Below, piece by piece: positions 25,405 to 33,729 of a stretch of DNA of 64,000 nt. The translations under genes and the position numbers were made by a program. The notes beneath the pieces were generated by a model, which was not told where the DNA came from, ran no database searches, and saw nothing but the letters and a program-made list of their open reading frames with translations. Position 1 is the stretch's first letter, and every line of letters begins with the position of its first letter. The DNA comes from Amycolatopsis rifamycinica (GTDB taxonomy: Bacteria > Actinomycetota > Actinomycetes > Mycobacteriales > Pseudonocardiaceae), in contig NZ_JMQI01000068.1 of NCBI RefSeq assembly GCF_000695625.1, forward strand, positions 203,623 through 267,622. The letters are read 5' to 3'.

Positions 25405-26609
25405 CAGTGCTCACCCGCCGATACGAAGCCGTCGAGGTAGGACAGGAACTCTTCGCGCTGCGCGTCCAGCACCGGGTTGCCCTCGGCGTAGACGTTGCTG
25501 AAGATCCTCTCGGGCGGCGGTTCGGGCATGTTGAACGTGTACTCGCGCAGGTCGGCGGCGAACGCGTCGGCCTCTTCCTGGATCTTGTCGAAGAACGCCT
25601 GGTCGGCGAAGCCGCCGCGGGCCAGGTACGCGCGGACGCGCTCGATCGGGTCCTTGAGCTTCCACTCCTCCAGCTCGTCGGAGAGCCGGTAGCGGGTGGG
25701 GTCGTCGGTCGTGGTGTGCGCGTCCATCCGGTAGGTGAACGCCTCGATCAGCACCGGGCCGTTGCCGTGGCGGCACTCGTCGAGCGCCCAGCGCGACACC
25801 GCCAGGCAGGCCAGGACGTCGTTGCCGTCGACGCGGATGCCGGGGAAGCCGTAGCCGCGGGCGCGCTGGTACAGCGGCAGGCGCGACTGGCGCTCGGTCG
25901 GCTCGGAGATCGCCCACTGGTTGTTCTGGCAGAAGAAGACCAGCGGCGCGTCGTAGACGGCGGCCCAGACGAATCCTTCGTGGACATCACCCTGCGACGT
26001 GGCGCCGTCGCCGAAGTAGCAGATGGTCGCTTCGCCGTCGTCGTCCCCGACCTTGCCTTCGAACTTCTGGCCCATCGCGTAGCCGGCGGCGTTGAGCACC
26101 TGGTTGCCGATCACGATGGTGTACGGGTGGAAACCGTGCTGCTGGTAGTCCCAGCCGCTGTGGTCGGTGCACCGGAAGATGCCCAGCAGGTCCTTCATGT
26201 CGACCCCGCGCGCGTACGCGACGCCGTGCTCGCGGTAGCTGGGGAACGCCATGTCGTTGGCCTTCAGCGCGCGGCCGGAGCCGATCTGCGCGGCCTCCTG
26301 GCCGAGCAGCGGGACCCAGATGCCGAGCTGGCCCTGGCGCTGCATCGCGTTCGCCTCGCGGTCGGCCCGCCGCACCAGCACCATGTCGCGGTACAGGCCG
26401 CGGAGCGCTTCGGCGTCGACGTCCTCGACGTACTTGTCGAACTGGGGCGAGGGAACCCGTTCGCCTTCGGGGGTGAGCAGCTGAGTGAGCTCAGCGCCAC
26501 CTTCGCTGGTCGCTCGCAATCCGGCGATCACCTGTTCGGGAGAGGGCTGGGCCGCGACCGCGGCGGGGCCGTCTCCAGGCTCCGGGTGCGTCCACTGTTC
26601 GGACGGCAT
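25404..26609 (-). CDS. bkdA: 2-oxoacid dehydrogenase E1 component, alpha subunit
   Basis: 401 residues. Thiamine diphosphate motif GDGATSQGDVHEG...FFCQNNQWAIS is intact, and the YRMDAHTTTDDPTRYR phosphorylation-loop region resembles branched-chain E1alpha. It decarboxylates branched 2-oxoacids from Val, Leu and Ile, supplying primers for iso/anteiso fatty acids. ATG 26609 has AAGGAG 8 nt before it; the longer frame upstream has no ribosome site. First gene of the operon. Confidence 0.87.
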   Translation of the reverse strand: MPSEQWTHPEPGDGPAAVAAQPSPEQVIAGLRATSEGGAELTQLLTPEGERVPSPQFDKYVEDVDAEALRGLYRDMVLVRRADREANAMQRQGQLGIWVPLLGQEAAQIGSGRALKANDMAFPSYREHGVAYARGVDMKDLLGIFRCTDHSGWDYQQHGFHPYTIVIGNQVLNAAGYAMGQKFEGKVGDDDGEATICYFGDGATSQGDVHEGFVWAAVYDAPLVFFCQNNQWAISEPTERQSRLPLYQRARGYGFPGIRVDGNDVLACLAVSRWALDECRHGNGPVLIEAFTYRMDAHTTTDDPTRYRLSDELEEWKLKDPIERVRAYLARGGFADQAFFDKIQEEADAFAADLREYTFNMPEPPPERIFSNVYAEGNPVLDAQREEFLSYLDGFVSAGEH

Positions 26610-26969
26610 GCGCTGTACTCCTTGGTGTCGGTGCCTCTGGCGGCCGCTTGTGGCGACCACAGCGACTGCACCGGCGGGACCAGCGCATCGGGTCCGAAGC
26701 GCTCGGTCACCGTCGGCGTTGACGGTTCTCGCCGACATCCTGGCACGAAGGTCCGCGTTTTGGTGAGTCACGGATGCTGATTTGTTGCTGAGAAAGGCGC
26801 TCTGAACAGGGGAAACGTTAGGAAGCCCGAGCATCGGACCTACGAGAGTAGGGAATCGGCGCGCGCGCCCACCAGGCGCGGCGCGCTTCGCGTGATCGCT
26901 TGATCACCCGCGCCGGCGACACCGTTGTGACGTGCGGCACGCCGGGGCGCGCGTGGCACGATGGGCCAC
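26610..26969. other. Gene-free divergent promoter region (360 bp)
   Basis: No convincing ORF. An A/T-richer stretch around 26750-26825 probably holds the bkd promoter; CACGAT at 26957-26962 is a -10 for the M20 peptidase. I saw no strong dyad. Confidence 0.5.
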
Positions 26970-28388
26970 GTGGAGCAGAAATCCGTGCGTGAATCCGTCG
27001 TGACGTCGTGGACCGACGACGTCGTCCCGAGCCTGTCCGGACTGGTGGCGATCCCCGCCTTGTCCCCGGCCTTCGACGCCGAGTGGGCCAAGAGCGGCCA
27101 CCTCGCCGCCGCCGTCGACCACGTCCGCGCGTGGATCGCCGGGCGTGACCTGCCCGGCGCGAGCCTCGAGGTCGTCCAGCTCGAGGGCCGGACCCCGCTG
27201 CTGCTCGTCGACGTCCCGGCGACCCCGGGCGCGGCGGACAAGGGCACCGTCCTGATGTACGGCCACCTCGACAAGCAGCCCCCGGTGGGCGGCTGGTCCG
27301 AAGGCCTCGACCCGTGGACCCCGGTGATCCGCGACGGCCGGCTGTACGGCCGCGGCTCGGTCGACGACGGCTACTCCGGCTACGCGGCGACGACGGCGAT
27401 CGAAGCCGTGCACGCGGCCGGCGGCGAGCACGCCCGCATCGTGCTGCTGCTGGAGACCGGCGAGGAGTCCGGCAGTCCCGACCTGCCCGCCTACGTCGAG
27501 CACCTGGCCGACCGCATCGGCGAGGTGTCGCTGGTGATCTGCCTCGACGCCGGCGGCAGCGACTACGAGCGGTTGTGGCTGGTCACGAGCCTGCGCGGGA
27601 TGCTGCACCTCGACGTCACCGTGCAGCTGCTCGGGTCGGCCCAGCACTCGGGCATCGCGTCGGGCGTCGTCGCGAGCTCGTTCCGGATCCTGCGGCACCT
27701 GATCGAACGCCTCGAGGACAGCGCGACCGGCGAGCTGCTGCTGGACGAGCTCAAGGTCGACGTCCCGGCGAACCGGCTGGCCGAGCTGAAGGCCGTCTCG
27801 CAGGACTTCCCGGAGGCGCTCTCGAAGGCCTTCCCGCTGGTCGAAGGCGGCCGCGTGATCACCGAGGACGCGCTGGAGCTGATGCTCAACAACGCGTGGC
27901 GCCCGACGCTGTCGGTGATCGGCGCCGACGGCTTCCCGAAGCCCGCCGACGCCGGCAACGTCCTGCGCGAGAGCACGACCTTGACGCTGAGCTTCCGGCT
28001 CCCGCCGACGGCAGACGCCGAGAAGGCGCTCGAAGCCGTGAAGCGCGCCCTGACCACCGACGTCCCGTACGGCGCGAAGGTCACGCTCGGCTCGCCGCAG
28101 GCGGAAAACGGCTGGAACGCGCCGACCGAGTCGCCGTGGCTGACGACGGCCCTGCGCACGGTCAGCGACGAGGTGTTCGGCCGTCCCCACCGCGCGACCG
28201 GCATGGGCGGGTCGATCCCATTCATGGGCCTGCTCTCGCGGAAGTACCCGGAGGCGCAGTTCCTGGTCACCGGCGCGTGCGGGGCCGACTCGAACATCCA
28301 CGTGCCGGACGAGTGGCTCCACCTCGGCTACGCCCAGCAGGTCACCGAGGCCGTCGCGCACATCCTGGACGCCCACGCCCGCGGCTGA
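26970..28388 (+). CDS. M20 family metallopeptidase (dipeptidase/carnosinase-like)
   Basis: 472 residues. Metal-ligand motifs of M20/DapE-like enzymes are present: MYGHLDKQPP (His, Asp), GRGSVDDGYSG (bridging Asp), LLETGEESGSPDLP (catalytic Glu pair), CLDAGGSD and a final HVPDEWLHL. A dimerisation domain (about 205-370) interrupts the catalytic domain. It hydrolyses small peptides in the cytoplasm. GTG 26970 is chosen since CACGAT lies 7 nt before it; ATG 26961 is the alternative. Confidence 0.87.
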   Translation: MEQKSVRESVVTSWTDDVVPSLSGLVAIPALSPAFDAEWAKSGHLAAAVDHVRAWIAGRDLPGASLEVVQLEGRTPLLLVDVPATPGAADKGTVLMYGHLDKQPPVGGWSEGLDPWTPVIRDGRLYGRGSVDDGYSGYAATTAIEAVHAAGGEHARIVLLLETGEESGSPDLPAYVEHLADRIGEVSLVICLDAGGSDYERLWLVTSLRGMLHLDVTVQLLGSAQHSGIASGVVASSFRILRHLIERLEDSATGELLLDELKVDVPANRLAELKAVSQDFPEALSKAFPLVEGGRVITEDALELMLNNAWRPTLSVIGADGFPKPADAGNVLRESTTLTLSFRLPPTADAEKALEAVKRALTTDVPYGAKVTLGSPQAENGWNAPTESPWLTTALRTVSDEVFGRPHRATGMGGSIPFMGLLSRKYPEAQFLVTGACGADSNIHVPDEWLHLGYAQQVTEAVAHILDAHARG

Positions 28389-28392
28389 CCGC

Positions 28393-28492
28393 CACTTTCA
28401 CGTGAAAGTGACACGGAGGCGGGTCCTCCAGGTCACTTTCACGTGAAAGTGACACGGAGGTGGGTCCTCCAGGTCACTTTCACGTGAAAGTG
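28393..28492. repeat. Tandem 41-bp repeats containing the CACTTTCACGTGAAAGTG palindrome
   Basis: Three copies of the 18-bp palindrome at 28393-28410, 28434-28451 and 28475-28492, exactly 41 bp apart; the 23-bp spacers are near identical (ACACGGAGGCGGGTCCTCCA, then T for C). The last copy supplies the stop codon and final residues of the TetR gene. The same palindrome occurs at 11444-11502. Confidence 0.85.
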
Positions 28493-29052
28493 CCGCCGCA
28501 GGCCGAGCGGAAGGCCGCGGTGGCTGCGTCGAGGTAGGCCGGGAAGTCCTGGGTGCCGCCCGCGTCGATCCAGCGGTCGAAGGCGTCGCCGAGGATGATC
28601 GCCGCGACCTGCGCCGCCGGTTTCGCCAGCTCGGGCGGGGTTCCGCGCTGCTCGAGCGCGTCCCGGATCGCCGTCGTGATCGCCGCGCCCTTGCTCCGCT
28701 CGCGTTCCTGGAGCTCGGGCGTGGCCGCGATGATCGCCCGGCGCTCGGGCGACGGGTCGACGGCCTGCGCGACCCGCGTGCCGACGTCGGCCAGCGCGGC
28801 GAGGACCGTGCGCAACGGCGACTCGCCTTCTTCGGCGGCGAGCACGGCTTCGGCGACCGCGGGCGGCAGCTGCTCCGCGCCCGCGAAGAGCACTTCGCGC
28901 TTGTCGGGGAAGTAACGGAAGTACGAGCGGCGCGTGATCCCGGCGCGTTCGGCGATCTGCGTGATCGTCACGGCGTCGTAGCCGTGCTCGGCGTACAGCT
29001 CCAGCGCGGCTTTCCGCAGCCGGTCCGCGGTCCCGGGATCCCATCTGGCCAC
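28480..29052 (-). CDS. TetR family regulator
   Basis: 190 residues from GTG 29052 (MARWDPGTADRLRKAALELY), the usual beginning for this subgroup; an in-frame ATG at 29109 would put the start inside the 56-bp operator. HTH: ITQIAERAGITRRSYFRYFPDKREVLF. The C-terminus (GGTFT, stop) is encoded by the palindromic repeat, so the repeat has replaced or formed the gene end. Diverges from the saccharopine-dehydrogenase-like gene, its likely target. Confidence 0.8.
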   Translation of the reverse strand: MARWDPGTADRLRKAALELYAEHGYDAVTITQIAERAGITRRSYFRYFPDKREVLFAGAEQLPPAVAEAVLAAEEGESPLRTVLAALADVGTRVAQAVDPSPERRAIIAATPELQERERSKGAAITTAIRDALEQRGTPPELAKPAAQVAAIILGDAFDRWIDAGGTQDFPAYLDAATAAFRSACGGTFT

Positions 29053-29065
29053 GCCCCAGCCTAAC

Positions 29066-29121
29066 TGACGTCTCAGTGTGTCATCACGTGCTAGGGTCGG
29101 TGATGACACACTGAGACGTCA
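29066..29121. promoter_or_regulatory. 56-bp inverted repeat with 22-bp perfect arms
   Basis: Arms 29066-29087 and 29100-29121 are perfect reverse complements (each including TGACGTCTCAGTGTGTCA) around a 12-nt centre. They lie between the divergent TetR and oxidoreductase genes; probably two TetR operators facing each other. Confidence 0.8.
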
Positions 29122-29133
29122 CTGGAGGTCGTC

Positions 29134-30138
29134 ATGGAGATCTGGGTGCTGGGAGCGGCGGGCCGCACCGGCCGGGGCATCACGGCGGAACTCGAGCGCC
29201 GGGGCCTGCCGGTCGTGCTGGTCGGGCGCAACCGGGAACGCCTGGAAGCGAGCGGCTCGAAGTACGTCGTCGCCGACGGCGCCGAGGCCATGGCGGCGGA
29301 GATCCGGCGGCAGCGGCCGGCGGTCGTCGTCAACACGATCGGCGAGTACGCCACCACGGCCGCGACGATCGCGCGGGCGTGCCTGCCCGGCGGGCACTAC
29401 GTCGACATGGCCGCGGACCTCGTCGCCGTCTCGCGGCTGCTCGACCTGCACGAGGAGGCCCTGTCCGGTGGCAGCACGTTCGTGACCGGCGCCGGCTTCG
29501 GCGTCCTGGCCACGGAAGCCGTCGTGGCGAAGCTGTGCGAAGGGCGCGAAACGCCGAGCCGCGTGCAGGTCGACGCGCTGGCGTCCGTCGCCGTCGAAGC
29601 AGGTGCCGTGGGGGTCGCGCTGGCCGCCAGCATCGTCGACGCCATGACCGCGGTCTCGGCTCGGGGCGCCAAGCCGCGCACCCTTGTCCTGCCGGACGGT
29701 GAGACGGCGAAGGTGGCGGGCATCGACTCGGGCGAGCTGGTCGCCGCCCAGCGCGCGAGCGGAGCGGCGGACGTCACGGTGTTCTCCGGGCTCGCCCCGA
29801 CCGCCCCGGTGGTCCGGGCCCTGCTCCCGCTGCTCGGCCGGGTGGTGTCGATCCCGGCCGTGCGCCGGTTCGCGGTCCGGCGGCTCGCCGCGGTCCGCAC
29901 GAAGGCCGCACCCCGTCCCCGCACGCACACGTGGGGGCACGCCGTCGTGACCTGGCCCGACGGCACGACGCGCGAAGGCTGGCTCCGCGCGGACGAAGCC
30001 ATGGACTTCACCAACGCGGTCGTGGCCGAGGTCGCGGCCCGCCTGGCCCGCGGCGAGGGCAAACTCGGCGCGCACACGCCGGCGTCCGCCCTCGGCGCCG
30101 AGGTCGCCGAAGCCGCGGGCGGGACCTTCCTGCTCTAG
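29134..30138 (+). CDS. Saccharopine dehydrogenase-like NAD(P)-binding protein
   Basis: 334 residues. Rossmann motif MEIWVLGAAGRTGRGITAEL at the N-terminus, then NTIGEYATTAATIARACLPGGHYVDMAAD, typical of saccharopine dehydrogenase/trans-acting enoyl reductase-like proteins. No catalytic assignment is possible. GGAGG precedes the ATG by 5 nt. Expected to be repressed by the divergent TetR. Overlaps the transglutaminase gene tail by 4 bp. Confidence 0.75.
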   Translation: MEIWVLGAAGRTGRGITAELERRGLPVVLVGRNRERLEASGSKYVVADGAEAMAAEIRRQRPAVVVNTIGEYATTAATIARACLPGGHYVDMAADLVAVSRLLDLHEEALSGGSTFVTGAGFGVLATEAVVAKLCEGRETPSRVQVDALASVAVEAGAVGVALAASIVDAMTAVSARGAKPRTLVLPDGETAKVAGIDSGELVAAQRASGAADVTVFSGLAPTAPVVRALLPLLGRVVSIPAVRRFAVRRLAAVRTKAAPRPRTHTWGHAVVTWPDGTTREGWLRADEAMDFTNAVVAEVAARLARGEGKLGAHTPASALGAEVAEAAGGTFLL

Positions 30139-30977
30139 GCCAGCCGGGTCAGGTGCACCGAGACGTCCAAAGTGGACTGACCGCCGCCGGTGAAGATCCC
30201 CTTCAACGGCGCCACGTCCGCGTAGTCCCGGCCCATGGCCACCCACACGTGCCGCGGACCGACCGGGATCGCGTTCGTCGGGTCGTACGCCCACCAGCCG
30301 CCGGTCCAGACGTCGACCCACGCGTGCGACTCGCCCTCGACCACCTCGCCGAGCTTCGCGTCCGGCTTCGTGTGCAGGTACCCCGAGACGTACCGCGCCG
30401 GAACGCCGATCGCCCGCAGCATCACCAGCGTCACGTGGGCGAAGTCCTGGCAGACGCCCTCGCGCGCCTGCCAGGCATCGGTCGCCGTCGAGTGGACGCC
30501 CGTCGTTCCCGGCTGGTACTTGAGCTGCTGGTTCACCCACTCGCAGACGGCCAGCACGGCGTCCGCCGGGTCCAGCCCGCGCCGCAGCGCACGGGCCTCG
30601 CGGGCCAGCGTGACGTCGCGCGGGGTGTAGTCGGTCGGGGTCAGGTACTCGGTGCGGTGGTCGACGACCGTGTCGGACCGCAGGTCCTTCCACGACGCCG
30701 TGCGGATCGGTTCCGCTTCGTCCGCCGTCTCGACCACCGAGGTCGCCAGCACGGTGAACTCGGTGTGCGGCGCGTGGAGGTCGAACGACGTCACCACCGT
30801 GCCCCAGTAGTCCGTGTACCGGTAGGCGCGGGTCGCCGGGGTCGTCTCGATGCGCGTCGCCACCGTGGTCTGGCGGCGGTCGGAGCGCGGGGTCAGCCGG
30901 GCCTCGTTGTACGACTGCGTCGCCGGTGTCGCGTACCGGTACCCCGTCCGGTGCGCCACCCGCAGCTGCCACGTCAC
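30135..30977 (-). CDS. Transglutaminase-like cysteine protease family protein
   Basis: 280 residues. N-terminal bacterial transglutaminase-like beta domain (LRVAHRTGYRYATPATQSYNEARLTPR) and a papain-like core with catalytic Cys in REGVCQDFAHVTLVMLRAIGVPARYVSGY, His in ESHAWVDVW and Asp in YDPTN. It is the third gene of a conserved operon with an ATP-grasp and an alpha-E protein, proposed in comparative work to make and cleave amide or peptide tags. The GTG overlaps the alpha-E stop (GTGA). Confidence 0.85.
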   Translation of the reverse strand: MTWQLRVAHRTGYRYATPATQSYNEARLTPRSDRRQTTVATRIETTPATRAYRYTDYWGTVVTSFDLHAPHTEFTVLATSVVETADEAEPIRTASWKDLRSDTVVDHRTEYLTPTDYTPRDVTLAREARALRRGLDPADAVLAVCEWVNQQLKYQPGTTGVHSTATDAWQAREGVCQDFAHVTLVMLRAIGVPARYVSGYLHTKPDAKLGEVVEGESHAWVDVWTGGWWAYDPTNAIPVGPRHVWVAMGRDYADVAPLKGIFTGGGQSTLDVSVHLTRLA

Positions 30978-31921
30978 AGCGAAACCTCCGCGCCGCTCCA
31001 CGCCACCCACGGCGACGTGCTGAAGTACTGCATCGAAACCGCTTCCCCGATCTCCCTGATCGACGTCTGCAGCGCGGCGAGCCGCCGCGGCAGGTCGGTG
31101 AGCAGCTCGGACGGGCGGAGGAACTCCAGCTCGCTGCGGGCCCGGCCGAGCTCGCGCAGGGCCTCGGACTTCTCGTTGGTGCGCGGGCCGCCACCCGGGT
31201 CGAGCTGTTGCAGGCACTCCTCGGCCTGCCGCAGCGCGTGGAACACCGAGCGCGGGAACAGCGTGTCCCGCAACAGGAACTGCACGACGCGGCCGGCGTC
31301 CAGGGCACCCCGGTACGTCCTGAGGTAGGTGTCCTGCGCGCCGGCCGAGCGCAGCACCGTGATCCAGCCCGGCGAAGACGCGCGATCGGCGACCCGGGAC
31401 AGCAGCAGCCGCACCACCATGTCGGCGCGTTCGATCGAGCGGCCCAGCACCATGAACAGCCAGCCGTCGTCGCGGCTCATCGTCGAATCGGCCAGCCCGG
31501 CGAACATCGCCGCGCGCTCCTCGACGAAGGACAGGAACGCGTGCGGTCCGGCGCGCCGCGCGTAGCGCTGCCGGTCGGGCACCGCGTTCCACGTCGCGTT
31601 CAGGCATTCCCACAGCTCGGTCGAAACGACTTCGCGGGCGCCGCGCGTGTTCTCGCGCGCCGAGTTGATCGAGCCGACGATCGACGCCGGGTTGTCCTTG
31701 CCGTACGCCACCAGCTCGGTCAGCTTCCACACGTCGAGCGACTCCGCGCCCTCCGGGTCGATGCCCAGGACGGCCAGGAGCTGGCGGCTCGCGTGGTCCG
31801 GGTCGACGGTGGCGTCCTCCAGCAGCTGGTGGACCGAGACGTTCAGGATGCGGGAGGTGTCGTCGGCGCGTTCGACGTACCGGCCGATCCAGTACAGCGA
31901 CTCCGCGTTGCGGGCGAGCAT
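30974..31921 (-). CDS. Alpha-E domain protein
   Basis: 315 residues, all helical. It starts MLARNAESLYWIGRYVERAD, the hallmark of the alpha-E family, with matching WLFMVLGRSIERADM in the middle and FHALRQAEECL late. Function unknown but always found with the circularly permuted ATP-grasp; proposed helper in a peptide-ligation system. GGGAGG lies upstream of ATG 31921. It sits 11 nt after the ATP-grasp stop and overlaps the transglutaminase start. Confidence 0.88.
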   Translation of the reverse strand: MLARNAESLYWIGRYVERADDTSRILNVSVHQLLEDATVDPDHASRQLLAVLGIDPEGAESLDVWKLTELVAYGKDNPASIVGSINSARENTRGAREVVSTELWECLNATWNAVPDRQRYARRAGPHAFLSFVEERAAMFAGLADSTMSRDDGWLFMVLGRSIERADMVVRLLLSRVADRASSPGWITVLRSAGAQDTYLRTYRGALDAGRVVQFLLRDTLFPRSVFHALRQAEECLQQLDPGGGPRTNEKSEALRELGRARSELEFLRPSELLTDLPRRLAALQTSIREIGEAVSMQYFSTSPWVAWSGAEVSL

Positions 31922-31932
31922 GCGAAACCTCC

Positions 31933-33582
31933 CTAGCTCTGCTGTTGCTGCTGTTGCTGCTGGGACGTCGTGAGCTCCGGGCCCTGCTCGGCGACCAGTC
32001 CATCCACAGTGGACATCGCGCCGAGCGCGGGCTGCGCCAGCTCCCGCTCGGCCGTCGACGCCCGGGAGGTCAGCACCCACGTGTCCTTCGAGCCGCCGCC
32101 TTGCGAAGAGTTGACGACCAGGCTGCCCTCCGGCAGCGCCACCCGGGTCAGGCCGCCGGGGAGGACGAAGATCTCCTTGCCGTCGTTGACGGCGAAGGGC
32201 CGCAGGTCGACGTGCCGCGGCGCGAGCCGGTCGTCCACCTTGGCCGGCACGGTCGAGAGCTGGACCACCGGCTGCGCGATCCAGCCGCGCCGGTTCGCCC
32301 GCACCTTGCGCCGCAGCGACGCCAGTTCCGCCGCGGTCGCCTCCGGCCCGAACACGATCCCGTAGCCGCCGGAGCCCTCGACCGGCTTCACGACCAGCTC
32401 GTCCAGGTGGGCCATGACGTGGTCGAACTCGTCCGGCAGCCAGCAGCGGAAGGTGTCCACATTGGGCAGCAGCGGCTTCTCGTTCAGGTAGTACTTCACC
32501 ATCTCCGGCACGTAGGTGTAGACGAGCTTGTCGTCGCCGACGCCGTTGCCGATGGCGTTCGCGACGACCACGTTGCCCGCGCGGGCCGCGTTCTGGATGC
32601 CGGCCACCCCGAGCACCGAGTCCGGCCGGTAGTGCACCGGGTCGAGGAACTCGTCGTCGATCCGCCGGTAGATCACGTCGACCTGGCGTTCGCCCTCGGT
32701 GGTCCGCAGGTAGACGACGTTGTCGCGGCAGAACATGTCGCGGCCTTCGACCAGCTCGACGCCCATCAGCCGGGCCAGCAGCGAGTGCTCGAAGTAGGCC
32801 GAGTTGTGCACGCCGGGCGTGAGCACGACGACCGTCGGGTCGGCGACGTTCGCCGCGGCCGCCGCGCGCAGCGCCCGGAGCAGGTGCGACGCGTAGTCGC
32901 CGACCGGTCGCACGCGGTGCTGGGCGAACAGGTCCGGGAAGACCCGGGCCATCGTGCGCCGGTTCTCCATCACGTACGACACCCCGGACGGGTTGCGGAG
33001 GTTGTCCTCCAGCACCCGGAACGTGCCTTCCTCGTCCCGGACCAGGTCCACTCCGGACACGTGGATGCGCACGCCGTTCGGCGGGGTGATCCCGAACGCC
33101 TCCCGGCGGAAGTGCTCGCACGAGGTGATCAGCCGCCGCGGCAGCACGCCGTCGCGCAGGATCTGCCGGTCGCCGTAGACGTCGGCGAGGAACGCCTCGA
33201 GCGCGCGGACGCGCTGGGCGACACCGCGCTCGAGCTTCGTCCACTCGGCGGCCTGGATCACCCGCGGCACCAGGTCCAGCGGGAACGGCCGCTCCTGCCC
33301 GGACAGCGAGAACGTGATGCCCTGGTCGACCATCGCCCGGTCCAGGGCCTGGGAGCGGGACTGCAGGTCGTGCGCGTCGAGGGCCGCGATCGACTCGTAC
33401 AACGCCCGGTACGGGCCGCGGACCGTGCCGTCGGCGGCGAACATCTCGTCGTAGGCGCCGGCGTGCGGCCGCGCCGGCGAGAGGTATCCCTCGAACCGGT
33501 CTCCCGGACGGGTGATCCGGCTGGTCGCCGTCTTCCGCGCGCGTCGACCGGACGGGGGCAGCCGGGGCGGGGTGGCGTTCAT
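31933..33582 (-). CDS. Circularly permuted type 2 ATP-grasp protein with polyglutamine tail
   Basis: 549 residues. Contains the family blocks YESIAALDAHDLQSRSQALDRAM, FRVLEDNLRNPSGVSYVMENR, VLTPGVHNSAYFEHSLLA and VVKPVEGSGGYGIVFG (glycine-rich ATP loop). It probably forms amide bonds on a carboxylate using ATP. The C-terminus is odd: TTSQQQQQQQQQS, nine Gln encoded by alternating CAG and CAA, likely a slippage-prone tract. ATG 33582 has GAGG 9 nt upstream; ATG 33591 is less likely. Confidence 0.87.
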   Translation of the reverse strand: MNATPPRLPPSGRRARKTATSRITRPGDRFEGYLSPARPHAGAYDEMFAADGTVRGPYRALYESIAALDAHDLQSRSQALDRAMVDQGITFSLSGQERPFPLDLVPRVIQAAEWTKLERGVAQRVRALEAFLADVYGDRQILRDGVLPRRLITSCEHFRREAFGITPPNGVRIHVSGVDLVRDEEGTFRVLEDNLRNPSGVSYVMENRRTMARVFPDLFAQHRVRPVGDYASHLLRALRAAAAANVADPTVVVLTPGVHNSAYFEHSLLARLMGVELVEGRDMFCRDNVVYLRTTEGERQVDVIYRRIDDEFLDPVHYRPDSVLGVAGIQNAARAGNVVVANAIGNGVGDDKLVYTYVPEMVKYYLNEKPLLPNVDTFRCWLPDEFDHVMAHLDELVVKPVEGSGGYGIVFGPEATAAELASLRRKVRANRRGWIAQPVVQLSTVPAKVDDRLAPRHVDLRPFAVNDGKEIFVLPGGLTRVALPEGSLVVNSSQGGGSKDTWVLTSRASTAERELAQPALGAMSTVDGLVAEQGPELTTSQQQQQQQQS

Positions 33583-33729
33583 GGTCGACATCCTCACCCA
33601 CCGCGCGCTCCGGACGCGACAGTCGCGCGCTCCTCTAAACATCGCTGTAACTTCACGGTGCTGTGCTTTGGTATGGATGAGTGGCAATATGCGTGCTCTC
33701 AGAACCTGAGAACTACAAGGAGTGACGAC

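Noticed and set aside
28393..28492. Possible CRISPR array (regular 41-bp period)
   Set aside because: Only three units, the spacers are nearly identical rather than unique, and the repeat is a perfect palindrome; no cas genes are present.
31945..33729. Upstream extension of the substrate-binding lipoprotein frame
   Set aside because: It would bury the lipoprotein signal and runs antisense to the ATP-grasp gene; GTG 33730 has AAGGAG.
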